Under the pieces are notes generated by a model, which saw only the letters and a program-made list of their open reading frames with translations, had not been told where the DNA came from and made no database searches. Positions 1-5,271 of a stretch of DNA of 5,271 bases are shown piece by piece. The number at the start of each line of letters is the position of its first letter. Within the stretch, counting starts at the first letter, position 1. The stretch is from contig CALZMB010000171.1 in assembly GCA_945788485.1 (NCBI GenBank), forward strand, positions 1 to 5,271, given 5' to 3'. The position numbers were made by a program, and so were the translations under genes. Origin of the DNA: an uncultured bacterium. GTDB taxonomy: Bacteria; Bacteroidota; Bacteroidia; Bacteroidales; Bacteroidaceae.

Positions 1-3000
1 CGTCGGTCCATTTCTTCGCGCCTTCGATGGAGATAGAGCCGAGCTTTGTCCAGGTCTCACCGTCGAGCGAATACTCTACGTTCTGCACCGGATAAGCGTT
101 GTAGTTATATACCATCGCCGTGATGACCTTGATGTCTGTGAAGGCAGCGGCGTTGAATGAAGTCTGCCAGTGGTGGTGGCCTACATCGCCGTTAGAAGAG
201 CCTGTAACCCAGCATACAGCAGCGGGACGGCCTTCGTAGCCTCCTTTCGCCTGAGACTTGTCGAGCCAGCTCTTGTTGTTGCCCGCTTCGTCAATCATGT
301 CGAGGCTTACGGCATCGTTGTCTGCTGCCGCGAAGTCAGCTGCACGGCTGCTGTTGCCACTATTGTAGAAGTCCCATGCTACGATATAGTCTATGGCAGA
401 GTATGATGCGGTGAGCGTCTTGTCCTCGTTCATGGTGACAGCCATCTCAGCCGTTGTCTCTCCGTTGCTCCAGTTGGTGAACGTGAGAATCTTGTTCGAT
501 GCGGCAGTCAGCGTAACCTTTGTGCCTTCCTCGTACATGTTCTTTCCGTCAACGACAGTCGGAGCCGGTGCGAGAGTGACCATATAGTCGTTTGCTCCGC
601 CCTCTACGGTGACATCAAGAGCGTATGTGTTCACCTTCTTGAAGTTGGCTGTGAGAACAGCGTTTGCCGTCACAGTGTGCTTGAACTTAGGCTCTGTAGA
701 GAGGACGTTGCCATCTGCGTCAGTCCAGCTGACGAAGTCATAACCGAAGTTCTCTGTTGCGGTGAGCGTCACCTCGTCGTTCTCGGGGTATTCTTCAGCG
801 TTCGGATAAGCAGAGACAGAGCCTCCCTCAGCAGGCGAAGCAGCGATAGCGAGAGTGTATTTGTTCACTGCGGCGATGGTGCCGTTGAGCTTACCTGAGA
901 TTGTCACCTCGCCGAATGCGCCTTCCCTCGTATTGCCTACGCCTACGGCAGCTGTGAGATAGAATCCGTCTTCGCCTGCAAGCTGAGCCTGCTGCTCGGC
1001 GGTGAGTTCTATTTCATAATAATATACGGCTTCTGAATCGTAAGACTTTTTACTCTCACTCTTGCCCTGCCGCCATGCAGTATATTTACCTAATTCAATT
1101 GGACTGCCGTCTGCCTTGTGTGCAGTCACTACCACACCATTCTCTGCATCCGTTCCGCAGCGGTTGATGTAGCCCTTCACCTTTGTAGGAGTGAATGTCA
1201 GACCCTTAGCCGGACGTACGAACCAGTTGAGAGCTTTTGTCTCTCCAGAAGGCTTGAACTTGATGGCTGTGATGCCACTGCTTTCTCCACCCGGCTTTGT
1301 GATGGTTGTAGTTCCAGTGAGTTCGCAGTCGCCTGAATCAAACGCCACAGTGCTGAAGCCGTCTGCAGGAGTTGCTGTATAGTCACCTGGAGTTGTAGTG
1401 TTATTCATGGCGAAGACAACAGTAGCCGCCTCGTCGTTGTATGTCTTGCCAGCGTCGCCGCCCTGTTCTACAACAGGCAGCACGGTTTGGATGTAGCGCA
1501 GATACTCTGCATCATTACCTACAACGATGTCTATCGTCTCTGCTTTGCCTGCTATAGTGTAGCTGACAGTCTTGGCAGCTGTGTAGTCGCTCTGGCCATC
1601 GATAGTAGTGGCAGTCTTGCCATCAGCTCCAATTTCATAGTAAGCCTCCATGCTGACGACAGCATCTTTTGCAGACGGGATAGTGAACTTTGTTCCGTTG
1701 TTCACCTGTGCCCAGTCAGTGTGGCTGGCATTGTTAATCTTTCCGGATGTTGCATCGTAGTCCATCTTCACGTCAATGGTCTCGCCTGCAATCTCAGCCT
1801 GTGTAACCCACACGCCGATGCCATTGCCAGAGCCCTCTACTGCAATCACCGGAGCACCCTGGTCTTTGCGGAAATTCCATTTCAGAGTGACAGCCTCAGT
1901 GCGGTCAGCAAGTGTCTTAGTGTTCTCTGTGAAGACCGGTGTGAAAGTCACATTCTCGTTGAGAGTGTATTTTGCGCCCAGAGCTACGGTGTTATTGCCG
2001 TCAGTCCATCCAGTGAGAGTGTATCCCTCCTTATACATAGTGAAGTTTCCGGGGATAGTAATCTCAGAACCTTGGTCTGCTGTTATGGCAGCCGGAGCCA
2101 CGCCGCAGTCTGTATATTCTCCGAGAGAGAAGGTAACCGTCTTATCTACTGGCACTACAGGGTCGCCGCCCTCCTCTGCCACAGGAATCACTGCCTGTAT
2201 GTAACGGTAGTATGAACCGTCGCCGATGACGATGTCAATTGTCGGAGTTGTTGACTGTACGGTAGAAGATATTGTCTTGCCAGAAGTATAGTTGGTTTTG
2301 CCGTCGATAGTTGTAGTCGAGATGGCGCTAAGCGCCTCCATGCTCACGACAGCACCTTTGGCAGACGGGATGGTGAGCTTTGTGCCGCCATTCATCTGAC
2401 ACCAGTCGGTCCAGTTGGCATTGTTAATCTTTCCGGATGTTGCATCGAAGTCGAGTTTCACGTCTATTGTCTCGCCTTCTACAACAGCCTGTGTCACCCA
2501 AATGCCGGTTACGTTCTGATAACCGACAGTAGGCGCGCCGTTCCTGCGCTGGAAGTCCCATTTCACTGTGACTGCCGCTGTGCGGTCGGAGAAGTTCTTC
2601 TTGTTCTGAGTGAAGACCGGTGTGAAAGTCACATTCTCGTTGAGAGTGTATTTTGCGCCCGGAGCTACGGTGTTAGTGCCGTCAGTCCAGCCAGTGAGGG
2701 TGTAGCCCTCCTTATACATTGTGAAGTTTCCGGGGATAGTAATCTCAGAACCTTTGTCTGCTGTTATGGCAGCCGGAGCCACGCCGCAGTCTGTATAATC
2801 GCCGAGAGAGAAGGTGGCTGTACGCACTGGCGTAGCAGCGAATGCCATCTCATAGAGACAAGCATTGTTATCATCTTCTGCATAAACATAAGCCACATAC
2901 TCTTTTGATGCGTCGAGTTCTCCAACAGATATTGTTGTCGGTGGCCAAGCCTCAGTTGTTGTTACGGATTTCACCAAATCTCCTTTGGCTCCTTCATTAA

Positions 3001-3445
3001 CATAATGTACATCCAGATAGAGAGGACGTGTAGCTTTATTTGAACGGGCATAAAAAAGGATTTCTGTCGCTCCAGTAAACCTGAACGCATAAGTGCGAAC
3101 CGTGTTTCTTACATTCGCGACACGGGCACAATCTGCATATGCATACGCAGCAGAACCCTTGAAAACTGTGCCTTCAGGTTTGTCCCATGATGCGGTACCT
3201 GAGTTAAAGCCATTAGCTGTTGCCCATGTCTGGCTATCCTTATAATCTGTAGCATAGAAAGGATAGCAGGCCGCAAAGACGACATACCCGTTTTCATTGG
3301 GGAAGTCCGTCTGCGTTGAAGCATTGAAGGCTGTCTGCGGCATCGTCGGCAATACTGCCGTCTCAGTGCCGTCAGCCCATGCTCCGCTACTGCTCATGAC
3401 AATAGCCATGAACAGCAGAAGAAATCTCAGTAAAGATTTTTTCAT
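1..3445 (-). CDS. Large secreted multidomain repeat protein, partial (C-terminus beyond left edge)
   Basis: The frame is open for at least 1148 codons from the ATG at 3445 and has no stop before base 1. Residues 1-24 form a signal peptide (MKK, then a leucine-rich core, ending in GAWA before DG), so the product is exported. Residues ~25-207 look like a beta-sandwich domain of unknown role. Residues ~209-435 and ~436-662 are two copies of one unit. Each unit has an InlB/Flg_new-like repeat (GYTLTGWTDG, KYTLNENVTFTPVF) followed by a domain with KWDF/KWNF, GIWVTQ/GVWVTQ, DATSGKINN and YIQ. Residues ~663-860 form another domain (FVRPAKGLTFTPTKVKGYI). Residues ~862-936 and ~939-1015 are bacterial-repeat (PF18998-like) modules (SPAEGGSV, GYDFVSWTD). 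From ~1020 a domain starts (YIVAWDFYN, NVEYSLDGETW). From memory, these modules accompany pectate lyases and pectinesterases in Prevotella, so a pectin-active enzyme is a reasonable inference, but no catalytic domain is visible. The start is fixed by the signal peptide and the upstream promoter. Confidence 0.9.
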   Translation of the reverse strand, partial: MKKSLLRFLLLFMAIVMSSSGAWADGTETAVLPTMPQTAFNASTQTDFPNENGYVVFAACYPFYATDYKDSQTWATANGFNSGTASWDKPEGTVFKGSAAYAYADCARVANVRNTVRTYAFRFTGATEILFYARSNKATRPLYLDVHYVNEGAKGDLVKSVTTTEAWPPTTISVGELDASKEYVAYVYAEDDNNACLYEMAFAATPVRTATFSLGDYTDCGVAPAAITADKGSEITIPGNFTMYKEGYTLTGWTDGTNTVAPGAKYTLNENVTFTPVFTQNKKNFSDRTAAVTVKWDFQRRNGAPTVGYQNVTGIWVTQAVVEGETIDVKLDFDATSGKINNANWTDWCQMNGGTKLTIPSAKGAVVSMEALSAISTTTIDGKTNYTSGKTISSTVQSTTPTIDIVIGDGSYYRYIQAVIPVAEEGGDPVVPVDKTVTFSLGEYTDCGVAPAAITADQGSEITIPGNFTMYKEGYTLTGWTDGNNTVALGAKYTLNENVTFTPVFTENTKTLADRTEAVTLKWNFRKDQGAPVIAVEGSGNGIGVWVTQAEIAGETIDVKMDYDATSGKINNASHTDWAQVNNGTKFTIPSAKDAVVSMEAYYEIGADGKTATTIDGQSDYTAAKTVSYTIAGKAETIDIVVGNDAEYLRYIQTVLPVVEQGGDAGKTYNDEAATVVFAMNNTTTPGDYTATPADGFSTVAFDSGDCELTGTTTITKPGGESSGITAIKFKPSGETKALNWFVRPAKGLTFTPTKVKGYINRCGTDAENGVVVTAHKADGSPIELGKYTAWRQGKSESKKSYDSEAVYYYEIELTAEQQAQLAGEDGFYLTAAVGVGNTREGAFGEVTISGKLNGTIAAVNKYTLAIAASPAEGGSVSAYPNAEEYPENDEVTLTATENFGYDFVSWTDADGNVLSTEPKFKHTVTANAVLTANFKKVNTYALDVTVEGGANDYMVTLAPAPTVVDGKNMYEEGTKVTLTAASNKILTFTNWSNGETTAEMAVTMNEDKTLTASYSAIDYIVAWDFYNSGNSSRAADFAAADNDAVSLDMIDEAGNNKSWLDKSQAKGGYEGRPAAVCWVTGSSNGDVGHHHWQTSFNAAAFTDIKVITAMVYNYNAYPVQNVEYSLDGETWTKLGSISIEGAKKWTD
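1930..2134 (-). repeat. Intragenic direct repeat, copy 2 (InlB-like module)
   Basis: Second copy of the 205-bp repeat, coding for residues ~438-505. The 50 bases at 1930-1979 are identical to 2611-2660. The reading frame is preserved between copies, so unequal crossing-over would remove or add a whole 227-residue unit without a frameshift. Confidence 0.9.
2611..2815 (-). repeat. Intragenic direct repeat, copy 1 (InlB-like module)
   Basis: This 205-bp stretch codes for residues ~211-278 of the large secreted protein, covering the first GYTLTGW/KYTLNENVTF module. It matches 1930-2134 at a constant offset of 681 bp (227 codons) with about nine differences by eye, including a run of 50 identical bases (2611-2660). 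The flanking parts of the 227-residue unit are clearly more diverged, so this patch was copied or homogenised recently. Confidence 0.9.
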
Positions 3446-3521
3446 GATTTGTTAAGTTAGTTATTAGTTAGTTAAATAATGAAAATAAATTCTGTGTAGT
3501 CGCATAGTCAATAAATCTTTG

Positions 3522-3552
3522 CAAATTTACGGTTTTTATCTGTTTTTTCCAA
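3522..3552 (-). promoter_or_regulatory. Bacteroidetes-type promoter of the large secreted gene
   Basis: On the minus strand a perfect TAnnTTTG -7 element (TAAATTTG) lies at 3529-3522. A weaker TTGG/ATTG -33 candidate lies at 3552-3549, about 19-20 bases upstream, which fits the TTTG-N19-21-TAnnTTTG spacing of the Bacteroidetes primary sigma factor. Transcription would begin near 3515 and give a leader of ~70 nt. That leader contains a repetitive TAACTAAC pattern (about 3453-3474) and no clear Shine-Dalgarno sequence, as is usual in this phylum. The IS ends only 17 bp upstream of the -33 candidate, so the core promoter survived the insertion. Confidence 0.7.
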
Positions 3553-3569
3553 TTTTTCTTGTGCGCGGA

Positions 3570-3591
3570 TTCAACTAGCAAGTGCAAAATT
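3570..3591. repeat. IS left terminal inverted repeat
   Basis: Begins TTCAACTAGCAAGTGC. It pairs with the right end at about 15 of 22 positions; the conserved parts are the outer TTCAAC and an inner TGCAA. It overlaps the transposase stop codon (3590-3592). The exact outer boundary is uncertain by a few bases. Confidence 0.7.
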
Positions 3592-3592
3592 A
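3585..3592 (-). promoter_or_regulatory. Outward-facing -7-like element at the IS end
   Basis: TAATTTTG, a full match to TAnnTTTG, reads out of the IS toward the large secreted gene. I see no good -33 TTTG at the normal spacing upstream, so it may be only half a promoter. Outward promoters in Bacteroides IS elements are known to drive neighbouring genes, but activity here is inference. Confidence 0.35.
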
Positions 3593-4537
3593 CAATAACT
3601 TTTCGTAAAAGCACTCTCTTGGCGTTGAGAATTTGAGTTTTTCTCTTGGTCTTGTGTTAATTTTGTGCATGATTTTAGTTATTTGTTGATGACTGAGATT
3701 GGAAAATGCAGTTGCCTTTGGAATGTATTGCCTGATGAGTCCATTAATATTCTCAACGGCTCCTTTCTGCCATGACGAGTACGGATCAGCGAAATACACC
3801 TTCGTGCCGATGCTTTTTGCTATCATTTCATGACATGCGAATTCCGTTCCGTTATCCGTTGTGATGGATTTTACGCTGCCTTTGAATGGCTTAAGCAGGT
3901 GTATGACGGTTCTGGCTAGTTCCTTTGCATTCTTTCCCTTGTTCAGTTTCCTCATGAACAGCATATTGGTGCTCCTTTCTGTGAGTGTTACAATTGCTCC
4001 ATGTCCATCCTTTCCCACTATTGTATCCATCTCAAAGTCTCCAAAGCGCTTGCCGTCAGCTTCGGCAGGTCGTTCACTGATGCTTATACGGTTAGGTATG
4101 GATATGCGCTTTCCGCCAACAGGACGCGCCCGATGTTTGAGCCTATGACGGCAGTTCTTGTATAGAGAACCTCCCTCACGCTTGTCCTTTCGTATAATGC
4201 GGTATATGGTTTCGTGCGAGATATGTATCTCTTGCTTAGCAAGATATCCGGAAATCTGGACTGGAGACCATTGCTCCTCCTTAAGCAGTCGGACAGCTTC
4301 GGCCTTCACGGCGTCATCGATGCCGTGGTTGCCTGGTTTCCTGCGTTTGCGGTACACGACGTTACGTTGAGCCGTTTCCCAGTTATAACGCCCATTATGA
4401 CCGCTGTTGCGCTTTATTTCGCGTGAAACAGTGGATGGACTGACATTTATTGCCTTGGCGATGTCTTTTTTCTTCGTTCCGTTTTGGAGTAAGATAAAAA
4501 TTGTGTACCTTTGCTCCGAGATTAATTGTTTGTACAT
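3590..4537 (-). CDS. IS30-family transposase (DDE), 315 aa
   Basis: Catalyses cut-and-join transposition of the surrounding IS. Residues ~2-44 form a helix-turn-helix DNA-binding region (YKQLISEQRY, KKKDIAKAINVSPSTVSREI). A linker holding the family motif SHETIYRII follows, then an RNase H-like integrase core. The catalytic triad is visible: Asp171 in FEMDTIVG, Asp228 in ITTDNGTEF and Glu262 in WQKGAVENINGLIRQYIPK, giving the DD(33)E spacing of IS30. Length is close to that of the IS4351 transposase (326 aa as I recall it). I chose the ATG at 4537 because MYKQLISEQRY aligns with the known N-terminus of that protein. The frame stays open upstream, with ATGs at 4588 (332 aa) and 4681 (363 aa), but that extension is coded by hairpin-forming DNA and lacks family features. 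No frameshift or missing key residue is seen. Confidence 0.93.
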   Translation of the reverse strand: MYKQLISEQRYTIFILLQNGTKKKDIAKAINVSPSTVSREIKRNSGHNGRYNWETAQRNVVYRKRRKPGNHGIDDAVKAEAVRLLKEEQWSPVQISGYLAKQEIHISHETIYRIIRKDKREGGSLYKNCRHRLKHRARPVGGKRISIPNRISISERPAEADGKRFGDFEMDTIVGKDGHGAIVTLTERSTNMLFMRKLNKGKNAKELARTVIHLLKPFKGSVKSITTDNGTEFACHEMIAKSIGTKVYFADPYSSWQKGAVENINGLIRQYIPKATAFSNLSHQQITKIMHKINTRPREKLKFSTPRECFYEKLL

Positions 4538-4545
4538 GAGCAATG

Positions 4546-4553
4546 CAAAATTA
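4546..4553 (-). promoter_or_regulatory. Probable -7 element of the transposase promoter
   Basis: TAATTTTG on the minus strand matches TAnnTTTG and lies only 8 bases before the ATG at 4537. Transcription from it would start at or almost at the start codon, giving a leaderless or near-leaderless mRNA. No convincing -33 TTTG is present; the expected place falls in the 4564-4581 hairpin. The same octamer occurs at the other IS end (3585-3592). Confidence 0.45.
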
Positions 4554-4563
4554 ATTAATCTTT

Positions 4564-4581
4564 GGGAGACTTCGGTCTCCC
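4564..4581 (+). terminator. Hairpin with TTCG loop and T-rich tail inside the IS
   Basis: GGGAGAC and GTCTCCC form a perfect 7-bp stem around a TTCG tetraloop, followed on the plus strand by CCCTTTTCATTTTT. This is a good intrinsic terminator for plus-strand transcription, which would be antisense to the transposase. On the minus strand the same hairpin lacks a T tract but could still insulate the transposase from outside transcripts. Confidence 0.6.
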
Positions 4582-4620
4582 TTTTCATTTTTCTTGCATT
4601 GCCAGTTGAAGTTTGTTCAG

Positions 4621-4641
4621 TTGGGGGCTTCTCGCCCCCAA
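4621..4641. other. G/C-rich hairpin in the IS upstream region
   Basis: TTGGGGGC and GCCCCCAA form a perfect 8-bp stem with a TTCTC loop. It lies between the IS right end and the transposase start and has no T tract on either side. With the 4564-4581 hairpin it makes a structured block where IS elements such as IS10 and IS50 carry hairpins that limit expression from impinging transcripts. That role is inferred here by analogy. Confidence 0.6.
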
Positions 4642-4688
4642 ACCCCTCGGTGTTTTCAGGTATTAGATTATCTATTCTCATCTACCAG

Positions 4689-4710
4689 AAAATTGCAGTT
4701 CTATGTTGAA
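4689..4710. repeat. IS right terminal inverted repeat
   Basis: Read on the minus strand it begins TTCAACATAGAACTGCAA and matches the left end as an imperfect inverted repeat. It is the transposase-proximal (upstream) end of the element. Confidence 0.7.
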
Positions 4711-4860
4711 CTTGCGGTGGTTTATTATGCGAATAAGCGGATTTTTCCCCATAATATGGAGAATTTTACACCATTTTCTGCATGGCGAGGCTGCATTTTC
4801 TTCACTGTTTTATGTCACTCAGGAATGAAAAAAAATAAACATTCAAGCAGGAATTATTCA

Positions 4861-4902
4861 CATTGTATATTATTCATTGTACTTTATACATTATTTATTA
4901 TA
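4861..4902. repeat. Three tandem imperfect 14-bp AT-rich repeats
   Basis: The units are CATTGTATATTATT (4861-4874), CATTGTACTTTATA (4875-4888) and CATTATTTATTATA (4889-4902). Each starts with CATT and the phase is exact. They could be a microsatellite-like array, as seen in Bacteroidetes intergenic DNA, or spaced binding sites. Confidence 0.7.
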
Positions 4903-4907
4903 CACCC

Positions 4908-5000
4908 ACGGTGGCGCAACCGTTGTCACTGTTGCCGTGATTTATCACGGACAGCAGTTGGCCAGCATCAATGTTGTCACGGTTGTTTCTGTTGTCGTGA
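4908..5000. repeat. GTTGTCAC / CCGTGA repeat cluster with hairpin
   Basis: GTTGTCAC occurs at 4922-4929 and 4973-4980. CTGTTGCCGTGA (4929-4940) recurs as CTGTTGTCGTGA (4989-5000). CCGTGA-TTTA-TCACGG (4935-4950) is a perfect 6-bp hairpin, extendable by CTGT/ACAG across a 2-base bulge. At its left edge ACGGTGGCGCAACCGT (4908-4923) is a 16-bp near-perfect palindrome with one mismatched pair. The plus-strand frame through GGT at 4910 reads a valine-rich peptide ending at a TGA at 5015-5017 but has no ATG upstream before a stop at 4826. Confidence 0.55.
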
Positions 5001-5050
5001 AAAAACTTGTAAAATGAAATCAACTTTATTTGTTCGGGGTGGTGCGCACA

Positions 5051-5067
5051 AAAGCCTGGAAGGCTTT
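5051..5067. other. GGA-loop hairpin next to the large palindrome
   Basis: AAAGCCT and AGGCTTT form a perfect 7-bp stem with a GGA loop. Its core GCCTGGAAGGC is identical to the core of a hairpin in the right arm of the adjoining palindrome (complement of 5185-5195). It abuts the left end of the inverted repeat and shares base 5067 with it. Confidence 0.7.
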
Positions 5068-5256
5068 ACTAAGCGAAGCGGTCGTAACCCGGGACAAAGT
5101 CCCGGGTAGGTATAGGCTAATCAGCTGTCTGGAAGACAGTACCTTGGATACGAGAGGTCCTTAGTGTGCACATAGCAAGGTACTGCCTTCCAGGCAGCCG
5201 TATAGGCATCTTTTTACCGAGGACTTCGTCCCCGGTTACGACCGCTTCGCTTAGTA
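5067..5256. repeat. 190-bp nested inverted repeat with paired hairpins (MITE/REPIN-like)
   Basis: The outer 23 bases at 5067-5089 are exactly inverted at 5234-5256. An inner 22-base inverted pair (5125-5146 and 5176-5197) differs at two positions. Each arm carries, from the outside in, a GCGAAGC mini-hairpin (5073-5079; 5244-5250), a GC-rich hairpin (5088-5106 with stem CCCGGGAC/GTCCCGGG; 5220s-5235 with CCGAGGAC/GTCCCCGG, one pair imperfect), and a GGA-loop hairpin (CTGTCT/AGACAG at 5125-5139; CTGCCT/AGGCAG as the complement of 5183-5197). The centre, 5147-5175, contains the palindrome TGTGCACA (5165-5172). The segment has no coding signal. A TA at each tip would fit a TA target duplication, but this cannot be separated from the repeat itself. 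Confidence 0.75.
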
Positions 5257-5271
5257 CAGCCACTATTCGCT

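Larger units (their letters stand above)
3570..4710 (-). mobile_element. Complete IS30-family insertion sequence (IS4351-like), ~1141 bp
   Basis: The element holds one transposase on the minus strand and is bounded by imperfect inverted repeats that both begin TTCAAC and match at about 15 of 22 positions (3570-3591 and the complement of 4689-4710). The transposase stop codon overlaps the left repeat, a compact layout common in this family. No exact 2-3 bp target duplication is obvious at these boundaries (GGA on the left, CTT on the right). A GCGG lies close to each end (3565-3568 and 4714-4717) and could mark slightly different true ends. The IS sits in the intergenic region upstream of the large secreted gene and is codirectional with it. 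It appears intact and potentially active. Confidence 0.85.
4711..5050. other. Non-coding, AT-rich intergenic region with repeats
   Basis: I see no credible gene here. The open frames on the plus strand have no family signature and run through repeats. The left part (4711-4860) is AT-rich with no structure I can name. The right part holds the 14-bp tandem repeats and the GTTGTCAC/CCGTGA cluster described separately. It is the former intergenic DNA on the right side of the IS insertion. Confidence 0.6.

Noticed and set aside
1487..2215. 242-codon plus-strand open frame opposite the large secreted gene
   Set aside because: It is antisense to a convincing domain-rich protein, its content mirrors the repeats of that gene, and it has no promoter or recognisable domain. 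The same holds for the other plus-strand frames in 170-1382 and 1776-2204.
3109..3324. 71-codon minus-strand open frame
   Set aside because: It is an out-of-frame shadow inside the N-terminal part of the large secreted protein.
3861..4426. Plus-strand open frames within the transposase
   Set aside because: They are antisense shadows of the intact DDE transposase on the minus strand.
4538..4681. N-terminal extension of the transposase to 363 aa
   Set aside because: The extra residues come from hairpin-forming DNA, lack similarity to IS30 N-termini as I know them, and lie upstream of a family-typical MYKQLISEQRY start.
4594..5109. 171-codon open frame on the plus strand
   Set aside because: It begins inside the IS, crosses the IS boundary, and runs through the repeat cluster and hairpins. 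The cysteine-rich stretch is only the GTTGTC-type repeats read in another frame. No family features are visible.
5051..5256. CRISPR array or integron attC site
   Set aside because: The repeats are inverted rather than direct with uniform spacers, and no attC R/L boxes or neighbouring cas or integrase genes are visible.

Overview
The window looks like chromosomal DNA from a gut or rumen Bacteroidales bacterium, most likely Prevotella/Segatella. Three things point there: two good matches to the Bacteroidetes -7 promoter element (TAnnTTTG), an IS4351-like IS30 transposase, and a very large secreted protein built from modules typical of Prevotella/Bacteroides surface polysaccharide-degrading enzymes. 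This assignment rests on motif and family recognition, not on a search.

Layout. Positions 1-3445 (minus strand) hold one open reading frame of at least 1148 codons that runs off the left edge. It has a signal peptide, an N-terminal sandwich-like region, two tandem copies of a ~227-residue unit (an InlB/Flg_new-type repeat plus a 'WDF...DATSGK' domain), a further domain, two bacterial-repeat modules, and the start of another domain. The expected catalytic part is outside the window. Positions 3446-3569 are its promoter and 5' leader. Positions 3570-4710 are a complete IS30-family insertion sequence: imperfect inverted repeats, and a transposase with an intact DD(33)E triad on the minus strand, codirectional with the big gene. 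It inserted just upstream of the native promoter without breaking it, and its outer end carries an outward-facing -7-like element. Inside the IS, upstream of the transposase start, are two strong hairpins.

Positions 4711-5271 contain no convincing gene but are rich in structure. There are three tandem 14-bp AT-rich repeats, then a GTTGTCAC/CCGTGA repeat cluster with an internal hairpin. A short GGA-loop hairpin follows, then a 190-bp nested palindrome (5067-5256) whose two arms each carry three hairpins. One hairpin pair shows compensatory base changes between the arms. This last element is the least explained part of the window and the best candidate for something undescribed: a MITE/REPIN-like element or a structured RNA locus.

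How the parts fit: the large secreted protein is probably part of plant polysaccharide (possibly pectin) use. The IS may influence its expression. The palindromic element appears to be an independent repeat in the upstream intergenic region.
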